A stretch of 64,000 bases of DNA, taken from Holtermannia corniformis (lineage: Eukaryota > Basidiomycota > Tremellomycetes > Holtermanniales). Of the stretch, positions 41,751 to 52,760 are shown one piece after another. Positions within the stretch are counted from its first letter, which is position 1. Each line of letters starts with the position of its first letter. The notes under the pieces are model-generated. The model saw only the letters and a program-made list of their open reading frames with translations, was not told where the DNA came from and ran no database searches. The stretch covers positions 60,880-124,879 of the forward strand of contig BCIJ01000010.1 in assembly GCA_001599935.1 (NCBI GenBank), in the 5' to 3' direction. A program made the translations under genes and the position numbers.

Positions 41751-41794
41751 ATGAGATTGCCCGATGCCAAAGCGCGTTCGGCATGGCAATCTCA
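41751..41794. promoter_or_regulatory. Strong hairpin in the 5' flank of the 40631-41719 gene
   Basis: ATGAGATTGCC at 41751-41761 pairs perfectly with 41784-41794, and an inner ATGCC/GGCAT stem extends it. It lies 32-75 bases upstream of the minus-strand ATG at 41719, so it may be in the leader RNA. Confidence 0.55.
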
Positions 41795-42201
41795 TTACAA
41801 GTGGCTGCCAAAGGGGCCTGCCAACCCCTCTGAGCAAGCCATTAGCGAGTTGATCAGCTGAAACGCCCATGAAACCGTTATTGTCATTACGTCGGCAGCC
41901 AGAGTGCGCTTCGCAATGCAATCTACCGCGGCAATCGAAGGCAGACTAATTCGTGCGAGGGTGCTGTCCCCACCTGTGCGGATCGCAAAGGTAGGGTGGG
42001 GTGACGCGCACCTTTAGGCCCAGCGTCTGCCGAGCTACCTTTGACGCAAAGCGTAGAGATTCCGTTGTATGGCTGGCAACGGATCTGACGCGCTGCGACG
42101 TCTGGGATGCTCAAGAGCCGGCGCTTGCGATCGGCTCATGCAGTCTGCTCCCAACATCTCCTTCACTCCCTCCCACTCGGATCGTAAAGCCTATAGTCGC
42201 A
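41795..42201. other. Divergent intergenic region
   Basis: No gene or RNA recognised between the minus-strand gene at 41719 and the plus-strand ORF at 42202. Confidence 0.4.
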
Positions 42202-42540
42202 ATGACAGCCATCACCATCGCCGCCGACTTTCTCCAAACCGTCCACCTGATCGCCATCCAGCACCAGGCAAACCAGCAACAAGTCTTACTGACCGCACTG
42301 GCCGTGTGCGCCCAAGCCCTCTTCTACTTTAGCGACGAGGACCGAGCCCAAGCCCGGGCAATGATCAAGCTCGGCTTGGCACGCTATGATGGCGTCACGC
42401 TCTCGCGCGGGTCAGTCAAGCGGCAAAGTACCGCTTCGTTCGTGGATGACTTTCTCGAGACGCAGTTGCTAGGATTGGACGCGAGGGCCGCGTTCAGCCC
42501 AGTGAGCGGGTATGCTAGCCGCCCGCTCTCACCAGTGTAA
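42202..42540 (+). CDS. Hypothetical 112-residue protein
   Basis: The ATG at 42202 (MTAITIAADFLQTVHLIAIQ) is the first ATG of this frame. The N-terminal 60 residues are helical and rather hydrophobic (LLTALAVCAQALFYFSDEDR). The C-terminus is Ser/Arg-rich with FVDDFLETQLLGLDARAAF. The coherent composition and good start context support a real gene; no family recognised. Confidence 0.55.
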   Translation: MTAITIAADFLQTVHLIAIQHQANQQQVLLTALAVCAQALFYFSDEDRAQARAMIKLGLARYDGVTLSRGSVKRQSTASFVDDFLETQLLGLDARAAFSPVSGYASRPLSPV

Positions 42541-42704
42541 GGTGCTGGGCATAGGAAAAGAGAATGAAATGCGATCACGAATGAGCAGTGCTTACCAAAC
42601 TTGCGAATACGTGGGTTCGAGTCGAGTGATACACATGGTGATCCGCTGCATTCGCGTCTTCAATCTGCTTTGGATCTCGGTTAAGACTTTGCTTGCTCTC
42701 CAGT

Positions 42705-44426
42705 CTAGACGATGTCGACTGTGCGGCGCTCGGCCGAGCTGACCTGCGCGGCCTCGATAATCTTGATAGCGAGCGCGACCTGCTCCGGCTGCACCGCAGG
42801 CTCTTCGGTCCCGTTGATGGCGTTTGCAAGGTTGATGTACAACGCTTGGTAGTCGCCATCCAGAGTCGGGAGCCTATCCGCAAGTATCAGCCATCGCTAG
42901 ATCACGCTGTCGGAGCGCCTCACCTCTCGAGTTTCCCAGAGTCGGCATTGCCCTCGCCTTGAACAGTCTCGATCCATCCCCATTCCTTCTCGCCACCGGG
43001 TCCGTCGGTCGCATCCTTGCTCTCCTGCCCGTAGGCGTCTGAACCCGGTCCGAGCCCCTTCTTCAACTGAGCCTCTTGCAGGTCCAGCCCCTTTTTGACA
43101 TACGACCCCTTGGTGCCCTTGATGGAGAACCGGAAGGGCGGGAACGTGGGAGAGAGGATCGAGGCGCGCAGGATGGCTTCGAGAGGGTAGGGCCGGGTGG
43201 CGCCGTTGGCGGGGTAGTGCAGCGTGAGGGTGAACTGCAGTGTTAGATTGGAACCAGGGTGGAATGGGACGCGTACCGAGTCATCAACGTCTTGACCGCG
43301 AGCGTTGTGGATGAACGCTGTGACGCTGGCGGGTGCGCCGAAGAGGACGACGGCTTGGTCGATCTGAGAGTGTCAGCCGTGCTGCGGGTAGCAAGATTGT
43401 GACCGGTTGGACTGAACAGCGGTGAGACTGTCGACAGCTCGAGTGCGCGACCGGTAAAGCTATCTCTAGGTCGCTCCACGCGCATACCGTAGAGAGCACC
43501 GAGACGCGATGAGGTCCACGCCGCACATCCTCACATATCCAACGTGCAGTATCAAGGCCGATACAGCACAAGGTGCTGACTGTCACGATGATTCTCGGCG
43601 TAGGCATGCTGACGCCCTCTGTTCGCTCCATGCCAACGAGTCCGATACACTGCGGGAGACTACAGACAGACGCCGACTCACCACATGAGCGCCAAGGTCA
43701 TACAGCATCCCACTGCCCACACCCGCCGTCTCACGCCAGCCGCCCTTGGGGACGGGTCTGAAGCGATCAAAGTGGGACTCGAATTCATGGATTGCGCCAA
43801 TCTACACATATCGTCAGCGAGTGGTCAGAGCCTAGGGTAAGTCTGTAGTCTCAAGAAACGTACAGTGCCGTCCTGGACGAGTTTCTGAACGGTACGAAAG
43901 TCGCCGTCCCATCGACTGCAAGCTATCAGCCTGACCGTGCAGAGACGCAAGAGCACTGACCGGTTCTGGTACGTGTACAAGACCTTGCGCCGCGTCTTTG
44001 CGATCAACGCCAGCTCGAACGCCTGCTTGCTCGTCGGCGTCAACGGCTTCTCGACCAAGACATTCTTGCCGGCCTCGAGCGTACGCTACACGGATCGCGA
44101 TCAGCGTCATCCACAGGCGATCTAGACGGCACCGAGCGCACCTTTGCAAACTCGAAATGGGTATCGTTGCCCGTCGTGACAATCACCAGGCCGACTTGAG
44201 CATCGCGTTCGACCTCTTCGAACGTGTTGACGACCTTGACGGCGGCGTGGTTGGGCCAGTCTTTTGCCGCGAGCCAGTCTCTTGCCTTTGATGCTGTCGG
44301 GGTCGCACGGCGTTCGAGGATGGAATGCAGGATGTACGTGTCTGGCAGGGAACGGAGGAACGGGAGGTGGAACGTCTGCGCAGAGTTGCCAAAGCCAAGG
44401 ACGGAGACTTTGATCAGAGCTGGCAT
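42705..44426 (-). CDS. Gfo/Idh/MocA-family NAD(P)-dependent oxidoreductase
   Basis: Starts at 44426 (MPALIKVSVLGFGNSAQTFH), a Rossmann nucleotide-binding start. It continues with VGLVIVTTGNDTHFEFAK. After an intron, NVLVEKPLTPTSKQAFELAL carries the catalytic EKP motif; then come GAIHEFESHFDRFRPVPKGG and GMLYDLGAHIIDQAVVLFG (D-x-G-x-H). The C-terminal part ends QVALAIKIIEAAQVSSAERRTVDIV at 42705. About five short introns. The family oxidises or reduces sugars or related compounds; the substrate cannot be told from sequence. Length (about 380 residues) fits. Confidence 0.87.
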
Positions 44427-44610
44427 GGTGATGTGGATGTCTACAGCTGCGTTTAGACGGACAAGAAGAACAGGATGCACCACCACGACCGAGAAGGGGT
44501 CCGTGCACACGTGCATGTTGTCGAACGGCAACTCGACGCGAGCATGCCATCGCCCTCGCTTGTTACAACATCCTCCGCCTGTTGCCAGTCCCCGTAGGCC
44601 ACTGCGGTCG

Positions 44611-47600
44611 CTACGAGTCGGTCTGGGTATAGCTGCCCGGGAACACGCCCTGCACTCCGTTCAGCTTGCCCGTCCACCAGTCGTCGGCAGAGTCGGTCCG
44701 CTGCACGAGCTCGATCCGATCCCCGACCTTGAACGAGAGGTCGCCCTCGGCCTGAGAGCGTCAGCAGGAGCTCACAGTTGCAAGCGAGCCACTGGTCATC
44801 GCAGCCGGTAGGGCCGATTTGGGCCAGGAGCCACTTGTCGACCTAGACCGTGCTGCCAAGAGGCAAGCCCACACTCACTTGCGCAGTAAAGTCGTACAGA
44901 GCAGTGCAGTAAGCCACCGGCTTGCCATAGCTCGGCTTGGGCTTGAGTGGCGGCGGCGGCGGCGGCGCCTTCTTGACAGTGCCCGCGCGCTCCACCCCAC
45001 CACCGCCAGTATAAGGCGGCGGTGCGGTCTCGCCAATCGTCGGCGGCAGCGTACGGCTATACGACGTCTTGCGGTCCAGGTCCGCAGCGGCCGGTTTACC
45101 AGACAGCGAAGCGGTACGGCTAAACGTCGAGGCGTGGCCGGATGAGACCGAGTTTGAGCGGTGGCTCGACACGAGTTTGGCTGCATAATCAGTCTGTACC
45201 GAGGGACGCGCAAAAGACATACCGGTCGACGCGATCCGCTTCGTGATCCCGAGCTCGTCGATCCGCTCGGCGGTATCACCTCGCTGCTCGAGGTAGATGC
45301 CCTCGATATCCTTGTGCTGCAAATCATACTTGCCATCGGCATACGACTGGACGCGCTCAAGCATGATAAAGTACACATTGAGCCTATCGCCTGTGTGTCA
45401 GTCTGCTCAACGCCATCGAGCGCGCAACGCACTGCATGTAGTAGAAACTGTGGAACAGCGGATCGATAAACCGCGTCGCCATGGCCAAGAACGTCGGCAA
45501 CTCCGTCTTCAACAGGTTGTTGTAGTGCTCGTACTCGTTGGACGAAATCTCGAAATCCTGCTCGACCTTGAACAGGTTCTTCTCGTCGCTCAGCGACTTC
45601 TCCTTCTTCTCTCGGAGCTTGTTGAGCGAGTTGTTGTGCCGGTCATAGTCGACGAGCTTGTGGTCGCGCTTGACGGCCGTCTTGCGAATCTTTTTGCAGA
45701 TCTCTTGCAACTCTTTGCAGGGTTGCACGACGCGCGAGTCGATCAGCTCGAGCTCGGGCGAGAGCGTCTCTGCGGTACGTCAGTCGGGTTGGCTTACGTT
45801 GGACAATGTCGGTCGCTCGGTCGAAGTACATGTGTCGCAAAGTCGCCGACGGACCACTTTGCGTAGCGACGTGCCCAGCTCACGGGGCAGTGAACTACAT
45901 CGTTTATCCAGGAACAGACCCAGCCGTTGCATCCGGCAAAGATACCTGCCGTCACAAGCAACAAGACCTAGGTCGACATAGCCACAGCGGCTCATGTACC
46001 GCCTGGTACTATCGCTCGATTTCCTCAACGATCAAGCAGGGGGAAGCGGGCGAGCATGCCGAATGTTAACACATAGGCACGGCGGTCCACGTCGTCGACT
46101 CCGAAGCCAGGCCACGGCTTCATCGCCTCGGCGAACTGGTTTGCTCCTACAAGGGCCCTCACATAGCACCGGCTACGCCCACTCCTTGACCCTCAGAGTC
46201 AACTTCAAGGTGATCAAAGTGCTATACGTAGCCGATCACACGCATGTTCACTGATACTAGACACAAGCAGGACGAAGCTCGTCTCGCTGCGTCCCGAGTG
46301 CAATCAGAAGTACGGCTGCAGCTTCGAGCAGGTTGACGTCGGAATGCTAGGTGCTCTCTGTCATCTGACATCACGACGCTACGCTGCTCATCGTTGAGTG
46401 GCCGGTCGACAACAGCGCTTTGCAGGCTGCAAGCGAGTTTAGGACCGACTTGTGGCAATGCGCACCGCTGGCTGAAGTGTGAATGAGCCTGCGACCCACG
46501 ACGCAGACTCGTTGCCGCTCAATGGATACAGCCGTTGACGATACCGACTGAGCACAGCACGCGTGCAGCCATCAAGAACAGGTAGAGGCTGGTTCAGCCG
46601 TGATGGGCTGCCGCCTTGCAGTGACGCCAGGCGGGGAAACGCAACAAGTCGATGTGCAACAATTGTCAAATTACAGCTCAAATCCTTCCCAAGAAAGGGA
46701 GACCCAACAACACCGCGAATCGGGGTGATCCTGGCTCCTACCCTTGTGGCTCTATCCGTTGGTACACTGCGCATCGGCACGTACACTGCTTTTCTTTCAC
46801 CGTGCAAACAAACATGTCTTCTCGAAGTAGATAGACTGTGTCTGCGTCTACGTGACTGAGCAGCCGCATCCGTCTGTAGAGGCGGACTCGAACAGCAGCT
46901 CACTTATGCGTTGGCTCACGCCAAGTTACGAGCAGCGGTAGGCAAAGGCAATTCCATCGTTGCGCTGACCACGGAGCACGTTAGACCGCATCGAACGCAG
47001 ACAAAGCGGACGTCTGGTTTCGTCGTTCGGCGCGTGCCCCGACGCGTGGGTGACATGGGAGCCGATCGCTTCTGTGCGTGCTCACGACGTATACTAAGCA
47101 AGCCGGACTGCCAGATCGGTACAGTCTCGATTCGTGCGCTGTTCGTCTCGACAAGTGCTCATTGGCCGTCTGAGTTTACCCGTATTGACGAATCGGAGTC
47201 CTCGGCCACCGGTTGCCACCCGGTGGTGACGTCTGACTGCGACGCAGCTCCTGCCAGCCGATGATGGGAAACCGACTCCTTGGTGATACGACCCGACTTG
47301 TACGACTCGACTTGTACAGAAACAAAAAAAAAGCCGGCAAAAGCGCACGCACCCCTGACTTCCTCCATCAATCCTTGGTAGCTGCCCATATTCTTGAGCG
47401 TCGCTTCGGCCTGCGGGTGCCGGCCGATCAAGTCGTACTCGGCGCCGAGAGGCGCAAACAGCGTCGAGAGCGAGTTTGAGAAACCCGAGCCGGATGTGAG
47501 GAGTGCTATACGTCGGGTCGTCAGCACCTAGCGACGATTCGGACGACAAGTTGGGTTGGGGCGGGATAGTATAAAGGCACGTACAAGAGACAGCGTCGCG

Positions 47601-47838
47601 GAAGATGACAGAATCTTTGAGCATCTTGTCTGTAGCTTGTTCTACGGCCGAGAACTTGCGCTCGCTGGGGTCCAAGTGATTAGGGTTGGTTTGGAGGCGG
47701 GGTGAACCGACATACTAGTCGTCAAATTCTGGATCGGAAGACTCTGTACATGTTGTCAGCTCTGTTTACGGGCACAGCGAGACGGTTCAGACGGCGGGTG
47801 CCGCCCAAAGGCCGTGCACGAGACTCACTCTTGGCCAT
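44611..47838 (-). CDS. RVS167: BAR-SH3 endocytic protein (amphiphysin/Rvs167-like)
   Basis: Small 5' exons start at 47838 (MAK, then [20 protein letters not shown]) and lead into [20 protein letters not shown] and [16 protein letters not shown]. After a 1,583-base intron (45770-47352), the BAR domain continues with [60 protein letters not shown] and [14 protein letters not shown] short intron leads to [20 protein letters not shown], a Pro-rich linker ([11 protein letters not shown]), then the SH3 domain: [43 protein letters not shown], stop at 44611. It bends and severs membranes at endocytic sites with actin partners. Confidence 0.9.
45770..47352 (-). other. Giant intron of the BAR-SH3 gene, content unassigned
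   Basis: 1,583 bases between exons that join in phase (G plus AG forming Glu before TLSPELEL). The donor is GTGCGTGCG and the end GACTGACGTACCGCAG. No motif-bearing coding frame, RNA gene or transposon end recognised; a short tandem CGACTTGTACGACT-type repeat occurs near 47290-47320. Confidence 0.7.
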
Positions 47839-48403
47839 GCCAATCCTCGACGTCAAGTTGTGCGGCGTGCTGTCTCATCGCGTCGCAAGGTGAAGTAATG
47901 CGAGCCAAGCAGGTGAGTGTTGTATGATATGACAGAAGCGTTGAGGATGCGAGGCGTATATGCAGTCGGATGGCAAAGGAGATGACGCAGTCGATGAGCT
48001 CGTTGTCTTGGCACTCGACGACCCACTCACCGCAGCACCGTCTTCTTGAGGCCCTTCATGTCGAGTCAAGATGTGTCCCTGGTGCCGCTGAGAGTGGATC
48101 CGAGCACGATGTCGAGGTTGTAGAGTGCTGGCGAGTACAGCTTCGAGCATGTTGCTGCGGCGAGAGTGGCACATCCGCGGATCACATTTATCGCACGGTA
48201 GGCAGCATACGGTTGATCAGAACAGTCGGCAACGGTCAGCTCCACCCCACTACACCTCATGAACCACAGCTAAGCAGGGAGCATGTGCAAAGAGAAAAGG
48301 TGGCATCACTGCAGCTCCGTACTAGAAGCCATCGGTCCATCCAGCTCCGAGACTCTGCGCCAGTATCTCACCATGTACTGTTTCCTCGACTATACTGCCC
48401 TAC
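47839..48403. other. Intergenic upstream of the BAR-SH3 gene
   Basis: Nothing supportable seen. Confidence 0.4.
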
Positions 48404-48724
48404 TCAATGCCTGTCCCTGTTCGGGCACAGGTTGCAGTCGACCTCCGTCAGGTTGAAGTCACCTCTTTTTTTCTGGAATTCAAAGCAGAGTGACACTTGG
48501 GCTTCTCGCGAGATTTCATCGGTCTGTTCTTCCCACAAGGCATGTGCTTTTGTTCCGTTAATGTCATATACCTCAACCAAGCTGGTAACCTTGCTCATGG
48601 GATCCCCTGTTCCCGTGAAGCACGCTTGCGCAACCAGTAGACGATAGTCACCGGGAACAGGGTACCCCATGAGGGGGCTGGGGTCGTACTTGAATTCGTA
48701 GCAGTAGTGATGATCGCCTGACAT
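48404..48724 (-). CDS. Small Cys protein, family II, copy 1
   Basis: 106 residues from the ATG at 48724 (MSGDHHYCYEFKYDPSPLMG). An upstream in-frame extension exists, but the paralog at 49458-49790 supports this start. Features: YRLLVAQACF, then the signature CFEFQKKRGDF and a terminal DCNLC. No signal peptide or transmembrane segment from this start. Family II shares C-x-EFQxxRGDF followed by DCxxC. Function unknown. Confidence 0.6.
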   Translation of the reverse strand: MSGDHHYCYEFKYDPSPLMGYPVPGDYRLLVAQACFTGTGDPMSKVTSLVEVYDINGTKAHALWEEQTDEISREAQVSLCFEFQKKRGDFNLTEVDCNLCPNRDRH

Positions 48725-49457
48725 GTGGTGGATGAACAATATGACACTCAGAGTTCTAATCAGGTAGAGCCGTAACTCGATGCCTTCGTGTCGCTGCTGC
48801 AACTGCAATCGCACCATGCACACTTTTGAGGTCCCGCGCGTGGCTGCCGCGCGGCAATAAACGCACTCAGGATGCTGTGGAAGACGACGCGTTCAGTCGG
48901 GAGACTCCTTGGTGAGTCGCGCGGCCTTCGGAAGAAGTCATGCCGACAGACTGGCTTGCTTTGACGGGCTTCGACGCGCGTGTAGAAGGCAGACGCTCGC
49001 TCAATAAGCAAGCGCCCCCCGAGTTGGACCGATGTCTATCCCTATTGCTCACGGGCAGCTTTGCATCCAGGCGCGACAAAGTGTTGGTGTCTGCGCACCA
49101 CGTCTGCCTCACGAAGGACTGGTTGCTGTCCTCAAGCACGTGGCCTGCACTTATTCTACCTCACTACTTTCGTGCGAGTCGTGACCAAACGCCAAGCCAC
49201 TTGCTCGCGGTATAACGAGATCTACGCAGCGAGGAACGTAGCGTCGTTGGATGACCAACGCTCGCGCCGTTCAGTGCTCATCTTGGTCATCGACCCCTGA
49301 CTTGTTTGTCTTGTAATGAGCGAGATCGACGACAGAAGCAAGCCACGAGGTGGACCATTCAGGCTCAAGCACGCACCCACGACTGACTTTGTCTGAACTC
49401 TGAAGTGTGTCGCATATCTCGTGTATGAGCGCACTGCCGCCTCACTCCTCAAACGGC
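48725..49457. other. Intergenic in second small-gene array
   Basis: No gene with family motifs; a minus-strand open frame at 48867-49139 has no support. Confidence 0.4.
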
Positions 49458-49790
49458 TCATATATTGTTCCCCTTGCAGGCAGGGCAGTCTATGACAGGC
49501 AACTCCGAGCACTCAAAGTCACCGCGCTGCGTTTGGAACTCGATACACTTGTCAAACAGGTTCTTGAACTCCTCGACCTCCAGTGAACGCAAGCGCTCGA
49601 GCTCTGCTTCATTGATACCGGTGGGCTCAGGGACGTTGATCACGCCAAAGTTGTATCTGGGCGCCTTGTAACCATCCGCCGAAACGCAGTAGCTCGTGAC
49701 AATCAGCTTGAAGAGCATCTTGTCGTGCGTGTATTCAAAGCCTTGCAGGTAGCTCTTCGTGTTCGACGAGTACACACTGTGAGTCGACAT
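49458..49790 (-). CDS. Small Cys protein, family II, copy 2
   Basis: 110 residues from the ATG at 49790 (MSTHSVYSSNTKSYLQGFEY). Motifs: LFKLIVTSYC, then a charged helix (NEAELERLRSLEVEEFKNLF), CIEFQTQRGDFECSELPVID and CPACKG. A CATATATATG TATA-like element lies about 65 bases upstream of the ATG. Clear paralog of 48404-48724 in the C-terminal third. Function unknown. Confidence 0.6.
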   Translation of the reverse strand: MSTHSVYSSNTKSYLQGFEYTHDKMLFKLIVTSYCVSADGYKAPRYNFGVINVPEPTGINEAELERLRSLEVEEFKNLFDKCIEFQTQRGDFECSELPVIDCPACKGNNI

Positions 49791-50225
49791 GAGTAGAAGA
49801 TTACTTTGAGATGAACAAGTCCGTGTTGCGCGTGGAGCCTGATAGGTGACATATATATGTCCAGTAGCCGACGCCTTCGTAGGCACCGCCATGAACTCGG
49901 GCTCAAAAGGCATTAGACGGCGAAGCATCGCATCGCGAGATGAGCGGGCGCAGGCAAAAAGCAACGTCCAGCGCTGGGCTCAGATCCCTGTGCGGTACCT
50001 TTCATGGACCTTGCGGCTTCGATCAGAGGCGGACCCCTGTGTATCGTGTGCTGTAATGACGGTCTACCAGCTGTGAATACACGAGTGTACAGCAGAATCA
50101 GCAAGGTCCTGCCACGCTCCCAGCCTCTGTCGTCGCAAATCGGATATGCGTAGCATCTGTCACAGATATAACGACATCGGATCACTCTGAGAGCGCTTTC
50201 GGCCGGGGAGGCGGTGCGGATCACC
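49791..50225. other. Intergenic in second small-gene array
   Basis: Promoter of copy 2 and 3' flank of the next gene; nothing else seen. Confidence 0.4.
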
Positions 50226-50566
50226 CTACGCAAGGTCTACCGGGTGTTCGGCCTTGTTGCTGCAGTCCGAAATTGCTGTCACAGCCTCCGTGTAATCGGA
50301 TCGGCCACATTGTATCTTCTTGCAGTGTTCAAGAACGGTAGCCCGTTCGTTCTTTGACAATTCGGAGAAGCGCCTTGTGGCCTCGATCGTTGAGTCTTGG
50401 CCTCGCCCTGGGATGAGACGGACCTTGTCGCATGTAGTTATTTCATCCCAGCCGTGAGTTCTGTGTACGCAGAACTTATCAATGAGGATGGAGTATCCAA
50501 GCCCGGGGAAGACGATGGGGTCGCAGTATCGCAGCTCTCGTAGACACGGTGGGTAGAGTCTGACAT
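50226..50566 (-). pseudogene. Frameshifted family II gene
   Basis: The ATG at 50566 starts MSDSTHRVYE, matching the starts of its paralogs (MSTHSVYS, MSGDHHYCYE). The frame then degenerates while the neighbouring frame carries the expected continuation: LRYCDPIVFPGLGYSILIDK, an ERATVLEHCKKIQCGRSDYT block aligned to CIEFQTQRGDF, and ISDC, ending at 50226. A single missing base near 50535 explains the switch, and no intron fits. Either a pseudogene or an assembly error. Confidence 0.55.
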
Positions 50567-51150
50567 TTGGCGGCGTCGTGGGCCGACTGCGTCGCGAGTC
50601 CCCTTTAAGTCCTTCAGCAATAGCGTCCGTCGGAGCTTGGGTGGGCAGGAATGTCCTTGGGGATGGAGCCTTCTCAATTCGTCTTGTAAGAGGCGCCGGG
50701 CTCGCGATCACGCCTGGGCAGAAATGGCGTCTGCTCCCTTTCACACGCTTCCGTCATATGGATTACTGCTTACGTAAGCCAGATACGCTCCCTGGAATGC
50801 GACACGCAATAAGTGTCTTCTGAAGAAGACTTGCCCTAGGACTTCTACAAACAGTCAAGACAATCTAACAGCACCACGTAAGGGTGGAGACACTGTGGTC
50901 TTTACACGTCCGCCAATCGACAAACTGCCCACTACTGTCGTAAGAAAATCGACTAGCTTGAACCACCAGCTCGGACCATGATCAGGCAGCCATCGACAAA
51001 CACTTGGGCGAGGAATGACGCAAGAGATTGGTAGTGGCCGTCGCGCGACATGACCGATGTATATTGGTGCAAATCTCACAGGCGCACTCGAGAACTGCAT
51101 AGTGGGGATGCCGTTCACGAAGCGACATGACCTAGTCTACGCTTGAATGC
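50567..51150. other. Intergenic in second small-gene array
   Basis: No supportable gene. Confidence 0.4.
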
Positions 51151-51393
51151 TTACTTGAATTTCTCGAGTTCCTCCTCGTTCAGGCCTCTACCAGTGGTGG
51201 TGACAGTCTTACAATACGCACCACAGGTGCATTTGGCAGAGGTGACCCACTGTGTGGGACCCAGTCCGAGCGACCATACTGACGATTGCTTCTTGGACAA
51301 ATACGACGTGGCCTTGTCACAATCCCTGTCATGGCTCTTGAGTGTCAACTCCACCTTCGTGACTTGATATTCGGTGGATCCGGAGGCTGACAT
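51151..51393 (-). CDS. Small Cys protein in second array
   Basis: 80 residues from the ATG at 51393 (MSASGSTEYQVTKVELTLKS). Contains HDRDC in the first half, WVTSAKCTCGAYCKTV in the second and a helical tail (LNEEELEKFK). The HxxxC followed by a C-rich block recalls family I; the size and strand match its neighbours. No signal peptide. Function unknown. Confidence 0.5.
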   Translation of the reverse strand: MSASGSTEYQVTKVELTLKSHDRDCDKATSYLSKKQSSVWSLGLGPTQWVTSAKCTCGAYCKTVTTTGRGLNEEELEKFK

Positions 51394-51783
51394 GATAAGA
51401 TACAATGGCCAAGCGTTCGACGGTCGGTCGTCTCAAATAACTGTCACAAAGCATCTAGAAGGACCGACTGGAAGACAAGGGCGCAAAGGACTGATCGAAG
51501 ACGTCGAAATCGTTCTTTGCATCGTGTGAAGACTCGACGCGGCCTTGACTCGCAGCTCTTGATCGTATCGTGTGGAAGATGATTGCTACCCTCTCGTGAG
51601 GCAGCCGCGATCATCAGTACACGTTGACCGCGTTTTTACCCACCGAGCATCGCCGTCGCCGTACTGGACTACCAACCGAGCTCAACGCGAGGTCAATCAC
51701 ACTGATTATCGCAGCTAGTGCTCCATCAGTGGCGGAAAGGGTCGTGCGGCTGATTGCAAACATCACAAAATGTGGTGTCAAGT
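51394..51783. other. Intergenic in second small-gene array
   Basis: No gene seen. Confidence 0.35.
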
Positions 51784-52116
51784 CTACGAACTGGTTTGTG
51801 TGCTATTGTGCACCGGGCATTGATCAGCCGGCACCTCCGACTTATCGTAAAAGGAAGAGCCAGAGACATAGGCGGCGTCTAGGGCCTTGTTTATCTCGGC
51901 AGGTGGTTGGGCCTCAAACGTCTTCCGCGCGGCGTCATGCGCCGCGCTGTTGCTTGTCCCGGCAACGTTGGGGTCATATATGATGTAGTCGGTGTTCTCA
52001 ACGGTGCAGTCTTTGGAAGCCCCACAGTGCCGTTTCACAAGTACGTGCCACTTGCGGGCGATCATGGCGGGCAGGCACTCAGATTGGACTGTGTAGACCT
52101 CATGAAGATTCGACAT
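51784..52116 (-). CDS. Small Cys protein in second array
   Basis: 110 residues from the ATG at 52116 (MSNLHEVYTVQSECLPAMIA). Motifs: ARKWHVLVKRHCGASKDC, TDYIIYDP, an Ala-rich helix and a late DQCPVH. The ARKWHVLVKRHC stretch resembles ARRRRHQLVLDYHC in the next gene, so these two are probably paralogs. No signal peptide. Function unknown. Confidence 0.5.
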   Translation of the reverse strand: MSNLHEVYTVQSECLPAMIARKWHVLVKRHCGASKDCTVENTDYIIYDPNVAGTSNSAAHDAARKTFEAQPPAEINKALDAAYVSGSSFYDKSEVPADQCPVHNSTQTSS

Positions 52117-52167
52117 TGTGGATGTGGTCGATGATGCGACGATTTGCCACCCCACCGTCAGGCTACC

Positions 52168-52380
52168 TCACGAAATAAATGGTGCGAATTCCGCCTTCGA
52201 GTGAGTGAGGCTCCATTGACGATCCGAGATGGGAAGACCGCATGTGTACGTTTCGGAACAAGGTGCGCAGTGATAATCTAGGACGAGCTGGTGGCGTCTG
52301 CGTCTTGCGTTCTTAGCCATAATGCACACCTGCAACCTGTGGCGATAGGACAGCACCCCAGCACACTTTGTAGTCATCAT
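52168..52380 (-). CDS. Short Cys protein in second array
   Basis: 70 residues from the ATG at 52380 (a second ATG follows directly). It contains ARRRRHQLVLDYHCAPCSET and YTCG. Aligns over about 25 residues with the gene at 51784-52116, including residues upstream of the internal Met at 52320, which is why the longer start is chosen. Probably a truncated paralog. Function unknown. Confidence 0.4.
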   Translation of the reverse strand: MMTTKCAGVLSYRHRLQVCIMAKNARRRRHQLVLDYHCAPCSETYTCGLPISDRQWSLTHSKAEFAPFIS

Positions 52381-52760
52381 GCTTGGCGTATCGTCAGAAC
52401 GTTGACGACAAGCATAATCCAGTATCGACCTTGACACCCTCCTCATCCGGGCATGTGCCTATTGAACCAAGTGAGTGCAAGGTGCGTACTGTGTCGCGCT
52501 ACTTGGAACCCCTTCGCCATGGCGCGCTTAGCGTTGAGGCGCCGATATGATGCATGCGATTCTACCTGATCATCATCAGCAGACTGTAACCAACGAGCTC
52601 GACAGTGATATATTCATCTACTACTTCAAGGCCCGAGTTCCGCTGAAACAGCTGCGCGATGCCCGTAGGCCGGCCGAGTGCCACTCGCCACCGACGATCG
52701 CTAGACGGTTGCTAGCGCTTCCCGCCGCTCACTTTGCGTCTGCTGCTGTGCTTTCCCTCC
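52381..52760. other. Divergent intergenic region
   Basis: Between the second small-gene array and the RAD51 paralog; nothing recognised. Confidence 0.4.

Noticed and set aside
48725..48823. N-terminal extension with a hydrophobic stretch on the family II gene
   Set aside because: Its paralog starts at the equivalent of 48724, and the extension is not conserved, so it is treated as leader rather than a signal anchor.
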